From Ostrinia nubilalis (Eukaryota > Arthropoda > Insecta > Lepidoptera > Crambidae): a stretch of DNA of 64,000 bases. The first letter of the stretch is position 1. Every line of letters starts with the position of its first letter. Below the pieces are notes generated by a model. That model worked only from the letters and a program-made list of their open reading frames with translations. It searched no databases and was not told the origin of the DNA. The translations under genes and the position numbers were made by a program. Shown here in pieces: positions 33,424 to 43,693 of this stretch. Where the stretch lies: positions 3,125,001-3,189,000 of the forward strand of contig NC_087114.1 in the NCBI RefSeq assembly GCF_963855985.1. The letters are read 5' to 3'.

Positions 33424-33566
33424 TACAGTCAGCGTCAAATAGTTTATGACACCCAAAGTGGCCAAAAAGTTGACAAAACAACCTTATTCCATTTGTAACA
33501 AAGACGTGTTACGAACTTTCTAGAGTTTCTAGCTACTTTCGGTGACATGATTTGACGCTGACTGTA
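33424..33566. mobile_element. MITE-D copy
   Basis: TACAGTCAGCGTCAAATAGT to TTTGACGCTGACTGTA; TA at both ends. Interior ACACCCAAAGTGGCCAAAAA and TAGCTACTTTCGGTGACA. Confidence 0.9.
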
Positions 33567-33719
33567 TGATGGGTACATCGAGGTAAACACTGGCACCTTA
33601 TTCGACTGTTATAAGTGCTATTTTTTAACAATATTGTTTAGTCTGACGTGCAGCTGTCCACCTATATTGATTGTACAGATGACAAGCACATGAACCTAAA
33701 CACTGCGGTATCTTATTGA

Positions 33720-33912
33720 AATCAAAATCAAAATAAAATTATCTTTATTTGTATAGACTAATTAAATTTAAATTAGTACTTACAAATACAAGGAGCATAT
33801 ACATGTCTCATTCTTTTTTGCCCTACCAGCGCTTCGAGACAAACATTTGGCAAGTGCTGAGAAGAAGCGCCGCAACAAACTCAGTCACCACTGTCTGCCG
33901 GCTTAAAAATAT
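33720..33912 (-). mobile_element. LINE 3'-end copy with TTTTGATTT tail
   Basis: Shares GTATAGACTAATTAAATT, ACATGTCTCATTCTTTTTT, GCTTCGAGACAAACATTTGG and GTGCTGAGAAGAAGCGCCGC with 63186-63384. The tail is ATCAAAATCAAAAT on the plus strand, so the element reads on the minus strand. Clade not assigned. Confidence 0.7.
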
Positions 33913-34035
33913 ATTATTATTGAGTTGTAAATTAGGTGCTGTTTTCCAACAAACATGTTTAACATTTGACGTGCTGTCGATATCGATTGTACAACACTAC
34001 TGTCGTCCAATCTCAGTTTCATAACCGGTCTGTAC

Positions 34036-34395
34036 AGCGCGTGTTTGTTATTGAATCGCATGATATGATCCGCCGGTCAGAATTCATCATCGCTTATCTT
34101 GTGCGTCGGTGACGTGGTGGCGCTTTGATACTGCTGGGTCGTGGGTTTGATTCCCGGTGAAGTCAATTTACAAAAAGTTCCGTTGATAGTCGCTTTTCAT
34201 TCTCAGTGGTCTAGTCTTTCTCTATCCTATCTATGCCAAAACTCACCAAAATTGCCATAGCATTTAAAGCGCGTTTGTTATTGAATCGCGTGATATGATC
34301 CGCCGGTCAGAATTCATCATCGCTTATCTTGTGCAGCAATGGAGTGGTGGCGCTTTGATACTCGTGGGTTTGGTTCCCGAAGTAGTCAATTTATG
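34036..34395 (+). repeat. ~230-bp tandem duplication with tRNA-like segment
   Basis: GTTTGTTATTGAATCGC begins at 34042 and again at 34272. Both copies contain ATGATCCGCCGGTCAGAATT and GGTGGCGCTTTGATACT, then a box-B-like GGGTTTGATTCCCGG (degenerate in copy 2). A decayed tRNA-derived SINE dimer is possible. Confidence 0.65.
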
Positions 34396-34942
34396 AAATT
34401 TATAAACATGGTTTTCTATATTCCCATACTACTATGTACTACTAGCCTCTCAACCTGTCTAGCGTGAGGAGTGTAATTCAAATCCTCCATTTGCTTCCAT
34501 CCTTAAGGTCGGACCCTGACAAGAAATATCCTATTTATACATTATGATAGTGTTTATGACCAATTACCTATTTACTGTTATTATTACATTAGTTTAATGA
34601 CTAATATCGCTATTAACACTTAATGGTAAGACTGACCTACTCATGGCGATAGAAAATCTTCCATAAGTGTACTCCAGAAAGTTTCTTTTGCACTGGATAG
34701 TCTACCAAATGTGTGGTCGTGCAATATACTAATTGGTGAACATTTCTCACCTTTATTACTACAGCATCAAAGCCTATTTGATTCCAAGGTATTTGGTCAA
34801 ATATTGTTTGAGATGAAACTACACCATTCTTTGCGAACAATGTTCGTTGTCGGTTTGTACATTGTTCTAGTTTCCTCAATCGAATTTGAACCGTATTTTA
34901 GAGTTATAAAGTACAAAATCCGTTAGGGAAATTCGTCATTAA

Positions 34943-35879
34943 CCCTAGAGTAGTCGCGCCTTTCCGTGAAACGTGAGTGCTCGCGTATGAGCATTTTGCC
35001 GCCCAAACTTAAAGTCCGGTTGTGTGTCAATTAACAGTTTAAAAATATGAAAATCAGTTAAAAATGATAGAATAAAGCATACACTATTAGAAAATAACGT
35101 TTATTAAAGATTTGTGGTTAAAATTTAAAGAAAAAAATATATTTTGGAAATGTTAGGAAATATTTATAGAAATCTTAGAAACACTATTGTTTTTACCTAC
35201 ATACATCATCAAATATTAAACTTATTAGCACACTTAAAGGTTTTCCTTACATATGACATGTGCTTCAACAAAACAGGCCTGTCACATGTGCATTTAATGT
35301 GCGTTGCACAGTAAATTTGCACAACTATTGCACCCTTGGCACATCATCTTCAGATTCTGCCGCTGATTGTTCTATAACAGTATTGTAATGACTATGTTTA
35401 CTTTCTTTATAACTTTAGTATACATTTTCCACTAATTTTAGTGCACCAGCTTCTTCGAAATCCGACATGTTCCTTGTTTTTTAATTTTTTGTATTTTACG
35501 TGAATTTTACCGAAAACGACATGAAATAAATTAAGCACTAATAGTAATCATCAATGTTATGACGTCATTAATGTCAAAACAACATTATACGCAATAAAAA
35601 CTAATAATCTTCCAACTACACTAAAAACCAGACATACAAATTTTACTTACGTCAGTAGTCGCGCAGTGAGCAATTTGCCGCAAAACGTGACATACGTTCA
35701 ACAATCGTTCTCTATTGCGGTCATCTGCGCACTAAATTTCTTCTAATTTCTAATACATGGAGGTGAAGTATGGGGAGGCAGCTACTGAAACGCTTGACTT
35801 TAACAAACGCATCGTGTAGAAAATAACTCGATTTTTTTGCCGAGGGCGGCAAAATGCTCATAGCGCGAGCACTCTAGGG
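34943..35879. mobile_element. piggyBac-like element, internally deleted
   Basis: Ends CCCTAGAGTAGTCGCGC and, inverted, CCCTAGAGTGCTCGCGC, followed by GAGCATTTTGCCGCC in both. TTAA lies at 34939-34942 and 35880-35883. A third internal copy of the end sequence (AGTAGTCGCGCAGTGAGCAA, about 35654) faces inwards. Remnants of a minus-strand reading frame lie in the middle. 937 bp, against roughly 2.4 kb for an intact family member, so most of the transposase is gone. Confidence 0.9.
35209..35468 (-). pseudogene. Remnant of piggyBac-like transposase (start and end fused)
   Basis: Read from 35468 on the minus strand, ATG opens MSDFEEAGALKLVENVY and soon hits a stop. The end of the stretch reads CDRPVLLKHMSYVRKTFKCA and closes at a stop codon at 35209-35211, with Cys/His-rich residues upstream (CQGCNSCANLLCNAH in another frame). 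A short start joined to a Cys-rich C-terminus fits a piggyBac-type transposase that lost its DDD catalytic core. Identity rests on the TTAA ends and Cys-rich end, not on catalytic motifs. Non-functional. Confidence 0.6.
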
Positions 35880-36197
35880 TTAAGCTAGGTTGTGTAGGTG
35901 AATGTACCAATCTTAAGCCATTATCGAAACCATGGCAACTAGCAGGTAGGTAAGTGGGTGTTAGACGAAGTATGGCACACTTGATTCATTTTGAACGTCT
36001 ACTATAGAAAATAGGAGGCATCTAAGGGAGAAATATTATCAAACGTCAGGCCTCCCCAACCCGTCCAGCATGGGGAGTGTAGGCCAAATCCTCCATTTGC
36101 CTCTGGTTAATAAATCTATCCTGAGTCCTGACTAATAAGCTATTGATAATATTGTAAAGTTTCACAAAATCCGTCCTGTACTTTTTGCGTGAAGATG

Positions 36198-36389
36198 TAA
36201 CCGAAAGGTGACTGACTGACATAATGATCTATCAAAGCACAGCCCAAACCACTGGACGGGTCGGGCTGAAATTTGGCATGCAGGTAGATGTTATGACGTA
36301 GGCATCCACTAAGAAAGGATTTTACCAAACTCCACCCCTAAGGGAGTAAAATGGGATCCACGCGTACGAAGTCGCGGGCGGCTGCTACT
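36198..36389 (-). mobile_element. Retroposon 3' end (GCCCGCGACTTCG type)
   Basis: Contains CCCAAACCACTGGACGGGTC, GAAATTTGGCATGCAGGTAG, ATGTTATGACGTAGGCATCC and ACGCGTACGAAGTCGCGGGC. Related to 50043-50180 and to the fragments at 2436, 37880 and 55283. Confidence 0.8.
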
Positions 36390-36956
36390 TTAGTAATAAA
36401 CATGGATCAACTTAATTCAATTTTCAGTAACAATTGGCTTACATTTCCCGAGAATTGAGTAAATATTCCTCAGAGGCTTTTTTAATAACCAAATTAACCA
36501 ACACTTAAAATATGGATCAAGTAATTTAAATTTTCCGTATCAATGGCTTACATTTGCCGAAAATCGAGTAAATATTTTAATAGCATGAATATCACCGCCA
36601 CTGCGATACATACGTTAAATAAGCAACATAAATCTTAACATCCGAGTTTGGATTCCCAAACCTTCCCTTACAAACTTTACAAACGGCATATCGAGTTAAA
36701 TACTCAGGATCTTATTCAGTTGAAATACGAGCTATTTTGCAATAAAATTGTATACCCTGATATACTCTCGTATGTACCTAATTTAATTAATTCCGACGAA
36801 TTTCAACGTGGCTTTTACCAAAATTAAGTTCATGTTTCTCTCAGGCTTATAAGGATAAATTGTTACTGAATTCCTATTTAAATTTCCCTACGGGGCAATA
36901 TTTTGGATAACAAGAAATATGGAGTAAACGGGTGTCCAGTTGTGAACTTGGCTGGT

Positions 36957-37087
36957 TTATCATCATCCTCATTTCAGCCACAGAACGTCCACTGCTGAAC
37001 ATAGGCGTCCCCAATGACTTCCACATCGCTCGGTTGGTAGCGGCCTGCATCCAGCGCCTTCCTGCTACCTTTATAAGGTCGTTAGGT
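36957..37087 (-). mobile_element. RTE 3'-end fragment with CAT-repeat tail
   Basis: ATCATCATCCTCATTTCAGC, GAACGTCCACTGCTGAACAT, GGTAGCGGCCTGCATCCAGC: the reverse of the RTE tail seen at 9545-9676. 5'-truncated, no ORF. Confidence 0.85.
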
Positions 37088-37232
37088 ACTTTGCTGGTTA
37101 CCGGTGCTTTTATTTGCTAAAAAGTTGCTGTTTATTGTACAGACGACGGCATGTTAAGCTTAACACGGAATTTATGTAGTTTGTAATAGAGACGATAATG
37201 CAATATAAATGTGTAGTCTGATCTGATGTCGT

Positions 37233-37366
37233 CTGACAGCGTCAAATAGTTCGTAGCCAAAGTGGCCAAAAAGTTGACAACACAACCTTATTTCAATTGT
37301 AACAAAGACGTGTTGCGATTTTTCTTGGCTACTTTGGGTGTCACGAACTATTTGACACTGACTGTA
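37233..37366. mobile_element. MITE-D copy
   Basis: CTGACAGCGTCAAATAGTTC to TTTGACACTGACTGTA; small internal deletion near the left end. Confidence 0.85.
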
Positions 37367-37514
37367 CAACATAGGTACCTTACTTTAATGTAGTGCTTTA
37401 CGCAAATAAAATTTTTTATTTGAAAGAAATCTTCCATTTAAGCAATCGGGAATTTTATCAACGAGTGGCGAATAAGACCGAAGAGATTTGTTCATGCAGA
37501 AAAATGATTGTATT

Positions 37515-37580
37515 CTGCGGGTTTCGAACCCGCGACCTTTGGCATTTTAGTCTGATACGCAACTATGGCACTGGCACGAC
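37515..37580 (-). mobile_element. tRNA-like SINE head
   Basis: Minus strand: GTGCCATAGTTGCGTATCAG (box-A-like), then GGTCGCGGGTTCGAAACCCG (box B with paired T arm). Acceptor stem pairing is poor, so a retroposed tRNA-derived sequence is likelier than a working tRNA. Confidence 0.6.
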
Positions 37581-37759
37581 GTAAGAGCGTCTGGTGATAT
37601 TTGGCGATAAAATATAAGAAGAGTTACAGTAAAAAATGATAACGATAAAAAAAGATTGGCAACCTTTGTTATGACTACAGCACATCAAAATAAAAACTGT
37701 GTTCTCTTTTGTCATTTGCAATAGGTTTTTATATTCTTAACGATGAAGCTCTTGTCCTG

Positions 37760-37875
37760 CATCTCACCTGATGGAAAGTGATGATCAAGCCGAAGGTGGA
37801 AGCGAGCTTCATCCAGAATCCTCAACCACAGAGGAACTGGCTATCTTACCTCCAACTGCCGGAACACAAAGAATA
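37760..37875 (-). repeat. Interspersed LINE-like fragment
   Basis: GATGATCAAGCCGAAGGTGG and AAGCGAGCTTCATCCAGAAT match, in reverse, 50280-50365 and 57345-57430 (GCTCGCTTCCACCTTCGGCC). Confidence 0.65.
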
Positions 37876-37879
37876 TTAG

Positions 37880-37985
37880 TAACTAGCAGCCGCCCGCGAC
37901 TTCGTACGCGTGGACCCCGTTTTACCCCCTTAGGGGTTTAATTTTGCAAATCTCGTCTTAAAGGAACCCCCATTTGATGATGAGT
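37880..37985 (+). mobile_element. Retroposon 3'-end fragment
   Basis: ACTAGCAGCCGCCCGCGACT, CGTACGCGTGGACCCCGTTT, TACCCCCTTAGGGGTTTAAT; same block as 2436-2524. Confidence 0.75.
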
Positions 37986-38021
37986 CAGTCAGTGACTTTT
38001 CGCTTTACTAATTAGTCCCTT

Positions 38022-38163
38022 TAGTTAGCCCCTCGTACTAAGCTAAATATGCTTGTGTCACGAGTGGGCTCACCACAATAGTCGAGCGTCAGCGGGGTTC
38101 GAACTCGCGTTACTCGGATGACGAGTCGTCCAGTCCGACCCCTTCACCGTTCGGCTATCGTAT
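38022..38163 (-). mobile_element. tRNA-derived SINE
   Basis: Minus strand: ATAGCCGAACGGTGAAGGGG (box A), GCGAGTTCGAACCCCGCT (box B), then TATTGTGGTGAGCCCACTCG and TTAGTACGAGGGGCTAA. Best-preserved copy of the SINE family also at 19087-19250. Confidence 0.85.
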
Positions 38164-38461
38164 TTTATAGCTAGCTTTAGCGCCAATATCGAAAATACGA
38201 TTTATTACAATAATTGCGGACGCAATAATATCGGTAACAAAATGGCTGATGATCGAACGACTGCAATAACTCATCTCTCTCAGCGTTTACGGTTTATTTT
38301 GAATTGTGCCAGTTAATATTGCTTTTGCCTTTGTATTTTTATTTGGGAGGTCAAATCGGAGCGATATTGAAAATTGTTTTTCATTCGAGATCGAAAAACA
38401 AAGAACTCCCCTTGAAATTGACATTGCCATTAATTTCGGGGACAATTGGAACAACATGTAG

Positions 38462-38628
38462 TTTTTCCGTCTCGCGAGTGTCAGTGGCTACACGTGTGTC
38501 AGGAAAAATATCGTTTATTTTGAAAATCTATTGCACTTTTTCACAAGAAACCAACTCTAAGCTCATTTATTAATCTAACTAAGGTGGTGGTAAACACATT
38601 TTGTTGTATTTTTGGTAAGTAAAACAGC
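38462..38628 (+). promoter_or_regulatory. LINE 5' UTR, presumed internal promoter
   Basis: Starts TTTTTCCGTCTCGCGAGTGT directly after the target duplication and runs to the ORF1 ATG at 38629. Full-length non-LTR elements of this group carry their own pol II promoter here; no motif is certain by eye. Confidence 0.5.
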
Positions 38629-40047
38629 ATGGAGGTTATTCCTCCCGACCCGCCTGATCCTCCAGACCAGGCCGCCCCGATGGAGTTATCACAACCCCTT
38701 TTTTCACAAGTGCCAACCAAACGTCGTCTAGATACGGCGGTTGACTCAGAGCCGGCCAAAAGAACCATCACGGATGGTTCAATAACCCAACCAAATCAAC
38801 AGGTTTACACTCATCCCTCGATTGTCATTGCACCCAAGACGTACAGTGACCTAGACAAAGGCCCATTTTTAGTACATGTTTCCCACGTGGAATCGGAGCC
38901 TTCTTCTCCAGCGTTCATTCAACCCATGCGATTCGGAAAATTCTTGGTGACGAACAGAATTCAGGGCATTATTTTGGATGGGGTTAAAAAAATCGGCAGG
39001 AATAGAATCTCAGTAGAATTCATTTCCCCCGACGCAGCAAATAACTTCCTAAATAACGACATTCTTTCCCTATACAAATACGTAGCCTCCATTCCGACCT
39101 ACAATGTGACCCGCATGGGTCTCATCAGGAATATCCCCACAGACTGGACCATGGAGGAGCTCGCGGAATCCTTGACAGTCCCAGACGGTTGCGGCATTCT
39201 CTTGAAGGCCCGCCGGCTGAACAGGAAACTAGTAAGAGACGGCCAATCATCCTGGGTCCCCACACAATCTGTCGTGGTGACTTTCAAGGGACAAGTCCTT
39301 CCTCAGAGAGTTTTTAGCTGTCACAACTCGATACCGGTGGAGACGTACCAGCTTCCAACAATACAATGCCTTAACTGTTGCCGTTTTGGCCACGTTAAGG
39401 TACAATGCAGGTCGAAACCCAGATGTTTCAAATGTACCCAACCCCACTCGGCAGATGAATGTGAAGTTGTGGAAAGTAAAGCTTCTTGTGTCAATTGCTT
39501 AGGCCCACATTTTGCGGTTAACAAGTCCTGTCCAGAACATTCCCGCCAAAAAGCAATTAAAATATCCATGTCTCAGGACAATATTTCATACTCCGAGGCC
39601 TCCTCCCAATTTCCGCCAGCCCGCAAGTCTTACGCAGATGCCACAAAATCTCCATCCTCACAAACCATCAGCTCCACTTTCCAATCCTCCCAACCCAACT
39701 CTTCTCCCTCAACCCAAACCACTTCCTACAGAAAGTCCATCCCTCGTACTCCCCGCACACACGCTCCGTTAGATAAGGGTTACGACAAGCAGGCACACCA
39801 AGCCATAATTGGCAATTGTGCCTCTTCCCTTCCTAATGGTTGCGCTTTGAATAATGACTCCTCCTCTTCCTATCCCCCTGGTGATGAGGGCCTCCTGGAG
39901 ATGGTCCTCTCCCTCATCATCGGTATTATTTCCAGTCGCAGAATTGCCCTACCGTCCAACGTTGCACAAATGCTTTCCCAAATCTCGCAATTAACTGATA
40001 TTAATAATGGACAAAAAGGTAGTTCAATGGAACTGCCAAAGCATTAG
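38629..40047 (+). CDS. LINE ORF1: Gag-like nucleic-acid-binding protein
   Basis: 472 residues. It should bind the element's own RNA and help form the retrotransposition RNP (family knowledge). Seen: a Pro-rich start (residues 5-12, PPDPPDPPD-like), two regions of about 70 residues each (about 80-150 and 160-225) in the position of the RRM-like folds of insect LINE Gag proteins, and three CCHC knuckles: C247/C250/H255/C260, C266/C269/H273/C278 and C287/C290/H294/C301. A Ser/Thr/Pro/Gln-rich region follows (about 325-380), then a hydrophobic C-terminal patch (GLLEMVLSLIIGII). The frame is open from the first ATG after the 5' UTR. The stop TAG at 40045-40047 lies 41 bases into ORF2. No break seen. 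Three knuckles are usual for this kind of Gag. Confidence 0.93.
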   Translation: MEVIPPDPPDPPDQAAPMELSQPLFSQVPTKRRLDTAVDSEPAKRTITDGSITQPNQQVYTHPSIVIAPKTYSDLDKGPFLVHVSHVESEPSSPAFIQPMRFGKFLVTNRIQGIILDGVKKIGRNRISVEFISPDAANNFLNNDILSLYKYVASIPTYNVTRMGLIRNIPTDWTMEELAESLTVPDGCGILLKARRLNRKLVRDGQSSWVPTQSVVVTFKGQVLPQRVFSCHNSIPVETYQLPTIQCLNCCRFGHVKVQCRSKPRCFKCTQPHSADECEVVESKASCVNCLGPHFAVNKSCPEHSRQKAIKISMSQDNISYSEASSQFPPARKSYADATKSPSSQTISSTFQSSQPNSSPSTQTTSYRKSIPRTPRTHAPLDKGYDKQAHQAIIGNCASSLPNGCALNNDSSSSYPPGDEGLLEMVLSLIIGIISSRRIALPSNVAQMLSQISQLTDINNGQKGSSMELPKH

Positions 40048-43000
40048 ACGTAAAAAGCACGAATTAATCTTTTTATTAAATAAATACTCTCCATCGGTTC
40101 TAGCCGTCTCGGAGACATGGTTGGTGCCTGGTTCACACTTCCGTGTATCAGGCTATTCATGCCTCCGTGATGATAGAAGTGATGGTTACGCGGGAAGTGC
40201 CTTACTTATAAGGCGCTTTCTCCGCTATAGTCAACTTCCCCTCCCCTCGCATAGCCAAGATATTAATGTCGTGGCCGTGCGAGTATTTGACATATCCTTC
40301 CTATCCGTTTATATTCCCCGTCCTAACTCTTCCTCCATTAATGAATTGCGCTCTGCCATTTTATCCCTTCCTCCTCCTGTCCTGATTATGGGCGACCTTA
40401 ATGCTCACCACGTCTCGTGGGGCTCGTATCACTCCGACTCTTCTGGATCATTACTATTGGACCTTTTGGATGATTTAGATCTTTGTATTTTGAACAATGG
40501 CTGTCCAACCAGAAGGTGTGCTCCTACTCAAAATCCAGCTTCTGCCGTGGATGTTTCTTTTTGTTCTCCAAATTTATCTTCGCTCCTTTCGTGGAGCGTC
40601 CTTAATAGCACGTTCGGTAGCGATCATTTCCCTATTTTAATTTCGCTTCCCGATAATAATACTCCAATTAGCCGACTCCCACCTCTTCTAAAATACAAAA
40701 TAAATAACGCTGACTGGCCAGGTTTTTATAGGTCAGTCAACGAAAAACTTATAGACCTTCCCAACATCTCTAATGAAAATGCCCTTTCTGTCTATCCTGA
40801 TTTCGTAAACATCTTAGAATCATCTGCGAACGAGCACATCCCCTTGAAAAACCCGTCTCATAAGATTTCTCCCCCTTGGTGGGACGCTGAGTGTACTGCC
40901 AGTGTCAAAAAACGAAAAGAAGCTGAAAAAAGGTACAATCGTTCAATGACTATGGAGAATTACATTGGATACCAAAAAACGGCTGCCCAAACTAGGAAAT
41001 TCCTGGCTAAAAAGAAGAAAAAAGGATGGATTGGGTTCTGTGAGGGCATGTCCCCAAGGACCCCTTCCTCTATAGTGTGGAAACAGATAAAACGTTACCG
41101 TGTGTCTTTAACCCCATTAAATTCTCCGTCAAACGACCCCTCTACTTGGCTTAATGATTTCGCTGATAAATTGGCTCCTCCGTTTGTTCCCTTTATAGAT
41201 AGTTTTCCATCTCCCAGTAGCTTCCTTCCTCATGTAAATTATTTAGATAGGCCCTTTTCTTTTGAAGAACTTATGTTAGCCTTAGATGGTTTAAAGGATT
41301 CATCCCCTGGGATAGATGGTATCCCCTACTCTTTTATAATTAAATCCCCAGAAAGAGCTAAGTCATACTTCCTTGAAATTGTTAACTCGTTCCTGGATCA
41401 AGGTTCTCTTCCGGAAGCTTGGAAGCAACAGATTGTCATTCCAATACCCAAACCAGGAAAAGATCCTTCAGATCCCAACTCTTACCGCCCTATAGCTCTT
41501 TCTTCCGTTCTCCTGAAAATATTAGAACACATGATAAGAAACCGTTTGGAGTGGCATTTGGAATCCAACAAAATCCTTCCTTTATCCCAATTTGGTTTCC
41601 GCAAAGGTTTAAGCACTCTAGATAGTTTGAGTATCTTGACAACAGATATCCGAGTAGCCTTTAAAAATAAAGAATATCTTGTTGGGGTTTTTTTAGACAT
41701 TGCCTCTGCGTACGACAATGTTTTGCTCCCATTGCTCAGGCAAAAATTGCTTCATCTGAGTATCCCGGAGAAACTGGTACGTCTCATCTGTAACTCATTG
41801 ATGTCTAGGTCAATTGCAGTGAGATGTCAAGATTCTATTGTCCCTCGTTTAGTTTGGAAAGGTCTCCCGCAAGGTTCAGTGCTTAGCCCTCTGCTCTACA
41901 GCCTATATACGTATGACCTAAACAGGACAGTAGACTCTTTCTGCAACATCCTACAGTACGCGGACGACATTGCCTTGTATTACTCCTCTAACTCTATTCG
42001 CGAAGCAAGCTCTCGTTTAAATACAGCTTTAGAGTACCTCAATAATTGGATGATAGAACATGGGCTATCAATATCTACTCAAAAATGTAGTTGCGTCACT
42101 TTTACACGAAAACGTTCTATTCCAGATTTAGACATATCACTAAACGGTAACAGAATCCCATGTGATAACAAAGTTAAGTTTTTAGGCCTAATTCTAGACA
42201 CCCGACTGATAGGCATCCCGCATTTTAATTATATTCTCGGAAAGGCTGAAAAAGGGTTGAATATTCTCCGAGCCCTCTCAGGTACCTGGTGGGGCGCTCA
42301 TCCATACTCCCAAAAACTTCTATATAATGCCATTGTTCGTAGCCATTTTGATTACGCTTCATTCCTATTAGACCCATGTAACAAAGCCATACTTGAGAAA
42401 CTCAACAAAACTCAGTCTAAATGCCTTCGTATAATATTGGGAGCCATGAAATCCTCGCCTATCAATGCTCTGCAAGTCGAGTGCGTGGAGCCTCCCCTTT
42501 ATTTACGAAGACAGTACCTTAGCGACAGATTTTATATAAAAGTTTCTCAAAACTCCTCTCATCCTTTAAATGAAAAATTAGTCCTCCTTTCCTCACTGAG
42601 TAGCTCTGATCCCTCTCGAAATTTGCCATGCATTCTGTTAAGTCACCAAAAATTTACCTGTCTGCCTACTCCGATTGAAAAAATTCCACTAAATCCCCTT
42701 TTCACTAACAGCTTTGAATCCCTTCTTTATCAACCCCCAATTATTTTAAACTTTGGCATAAATAAGGACTCGTGTTCAGCAGGTCAAGAATTTATTAATA
42801 TTGTCTCCGAGCACTGGCAAGGCTGGCTTAAGATATTTACTGACGCCTCCAAGCTGGACGAAGGTGGCTGCACTGGCGCAGCTGTCTGGATACCTGCGTA
42901 CAAAATAGCATTAAGTTTTAAATGTCCCCCAGTAACTTCAGTCTTCACCGGAGAATCAGTTGCAATATTGGAGGCTATTCTGTACTCATTCTCCCATCGT

Positions 43001-43693
43001 TTTAACAATTCTTTGATTTTCACCGATTCTCTAAGCTGTCTTCAATCTATTTTAGCTAACCCCTTTAAATCAAAAACCAAATTCCCTATTATCTTTAAAA
43101 TCAGAGAAGCCCTTTTTAAATGTAAACAAGAGGGTTTAAATATCGTCTTGGCGTGGATCCCTAGCCATCGAGGTATCCCAGGCAACGAAACGGTTGATTC
43201 TTGCGCTAAACTTGCTACAACAACTGGCTCGCTTGAACACTATAAGTTATTTGCCCATGATGCCTCCTCTCTCCCACGTAACCACTTGTACAAGTCGTGG
43301 AACACCCATTGGCAAAACTCCAAAAGAATGGTTGGCAAATATTACGCGGATGTACAGAAGGATATTCCTTCAAGACCCTGGTTTTTTAAACAACAGAACT
43401 TACCTAAAAGAACTGTCTCCGTCATATGTCGCCTGCGTCTTGGTCATGCGTGCACCCCTGTCCACCTTGCGAAAATGCGCATTAAAGATAGCTCCATCTG
43501 CGAGTGCGGCCTGGATGAAGGAACAACCAACCACATCTTTTTTAACTGTCCCAAAATTGGATCCTCACTGTACGATTTTCTCCCTAAAGCTTTCCCCCGT
43601 CCCTCTAACATTAAATGCATACTTAACTCCATTAACTCCCCTATTTTAAATTCCCTTGTTAAATTCATCAATGTTAACAAAATTAATTTGTAG
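40007..43693 (+). CDS. LINE ORF2: endonuclease - reverse transcriptase - RNase H
   Basis: 1228 residues, open throughout. It nicks target DNA and reverse-transcribes the element RNA there. Apurinic-type endonuclease (1-215): N9 in VVQWNCQS, E36 in SETW, GDLNAHH 129-135, SDH 205-207. Reverse transcriptase (about 420-740): IPIPKPGKDPSDPNSYRPI from 478, QFGFRKGLST 528, FLDIASAYD 562-570 (D564), GLPQGSVLSPLL 619-630, YADD 651-654, KFLGLILD 724-731. RNase H (about 940-1075): D946, E983, D1007, H1054, D1064, a complete set. A C-terminal knuckle has C1165, C1167, H1176, C1181. ATG at 40007 overlaps ORF1; translation could be by reinitiation or frameshift, not decidable here. No inactivating change seen, so it may be active. 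Confidence 0.96.
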   Translation: MDKKVVQWNCQSIRRKKHELIFLLNKYSPSVLAVSETWLVPGSHFRVSGYSCLRDDRSDGYAGSALLIRRFLRYSQLPLPSHSQDINVVAVRVFDISFLSVYIPRPNSSSINELRSAILSLPPPVLIMGDLNAHHVSWGSYHSDSSGSLLLDLLDDLDLCILNNGCPTRRCAPTQNPASAVDVSFCSPNLSSLLSWSVLNSTFGSDHFPILISLPDNNTPISRLPPLLKYKINNADWPGFYRSVNEKLIDLPNISNENALSVYPDFVNILESSANEHIPLKNPSHKISPPWWDAECTASVKKRKEAEKRYNRSMTMENYIGYQKTAAQTRKFLAKKKKKGWIGFCEGMSPRTPSSIVWKQIKRYRVSLTPLNSPSNDPSTWLNDFADKLAPPFVPFIDSFPSPSSFLPHVNYLDRPFSFEELMLALDGLKDSSPGIDGIPYSFIIKSPERAKSYFLEIVNSFLDQGSLPEAWKQQIVIPIPKPGKDPSDPNSYRPIALSSVLLKILEHMIRNRLEWHLESNKILPLSQFGFRKGLSTLDSLSILTTDIRVAFKNKEYLVGVFLDIASAYDNVLLPLLRQKLLHLSIPEKLVRLICNSLMSRSIAVRCQDSIVPRLVWKGLPQGSVLSPLLYSLYTYDLNRTVDSFCNILQYADDIALYYSSNSIREASSRLNTALEYLNNWMIEHGLSISTQKCSCVTFTRKRSIPDLDISLNGNRIPCDNKVKFLGLILDTRLIGIPHFNYILGKAEKGLNILRALSGTWWGAHPYSQKLLYNAIVRSHFDYASFLLDPCNKAILEKLNKTQSKCLRIILGAMKSSPINALQVECVEPPLYLRRQYLSDRFYIKVSQNSSHPLNEKLVLLSSLSSSDPSRNLPCILLSHQKFTCLPTPIEKIPLNPLFTNSFESLLYQPPIILNFGINKDSCSAGQEFINIVSEHWQGWLKIFTDASKLDEGGCTGAAVWIPAYKIALSFKCPPVTSVFTGESVAILEAILYSFSHRFNNSLIFTDSLSCLQSILANPFKSKTKFPIIFKIREALFKCKQEGLNIVLAWIPSHRGIPGNETVDSCAKLATTTGSLEHYKLFAHDASSLPRNHLYKSWNTHWQNSKRMVGKYYADVQKDIPSRPWFFKQQNLPKRTVSVICRLRLGHACTPVHLAKMRIKDSSICECGLDEGTTNHIFFNCPKIGSSLYDFLPKAFPRPSNIKCILNSINSPILNSLVKFINVNKINL

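Noticed and set aside
37515..37580. Functional tRNA gene
   Set aside because: Box A and B are visible, but the acceptor and anticodon stems do not pair convincingly; SINE head preferred.
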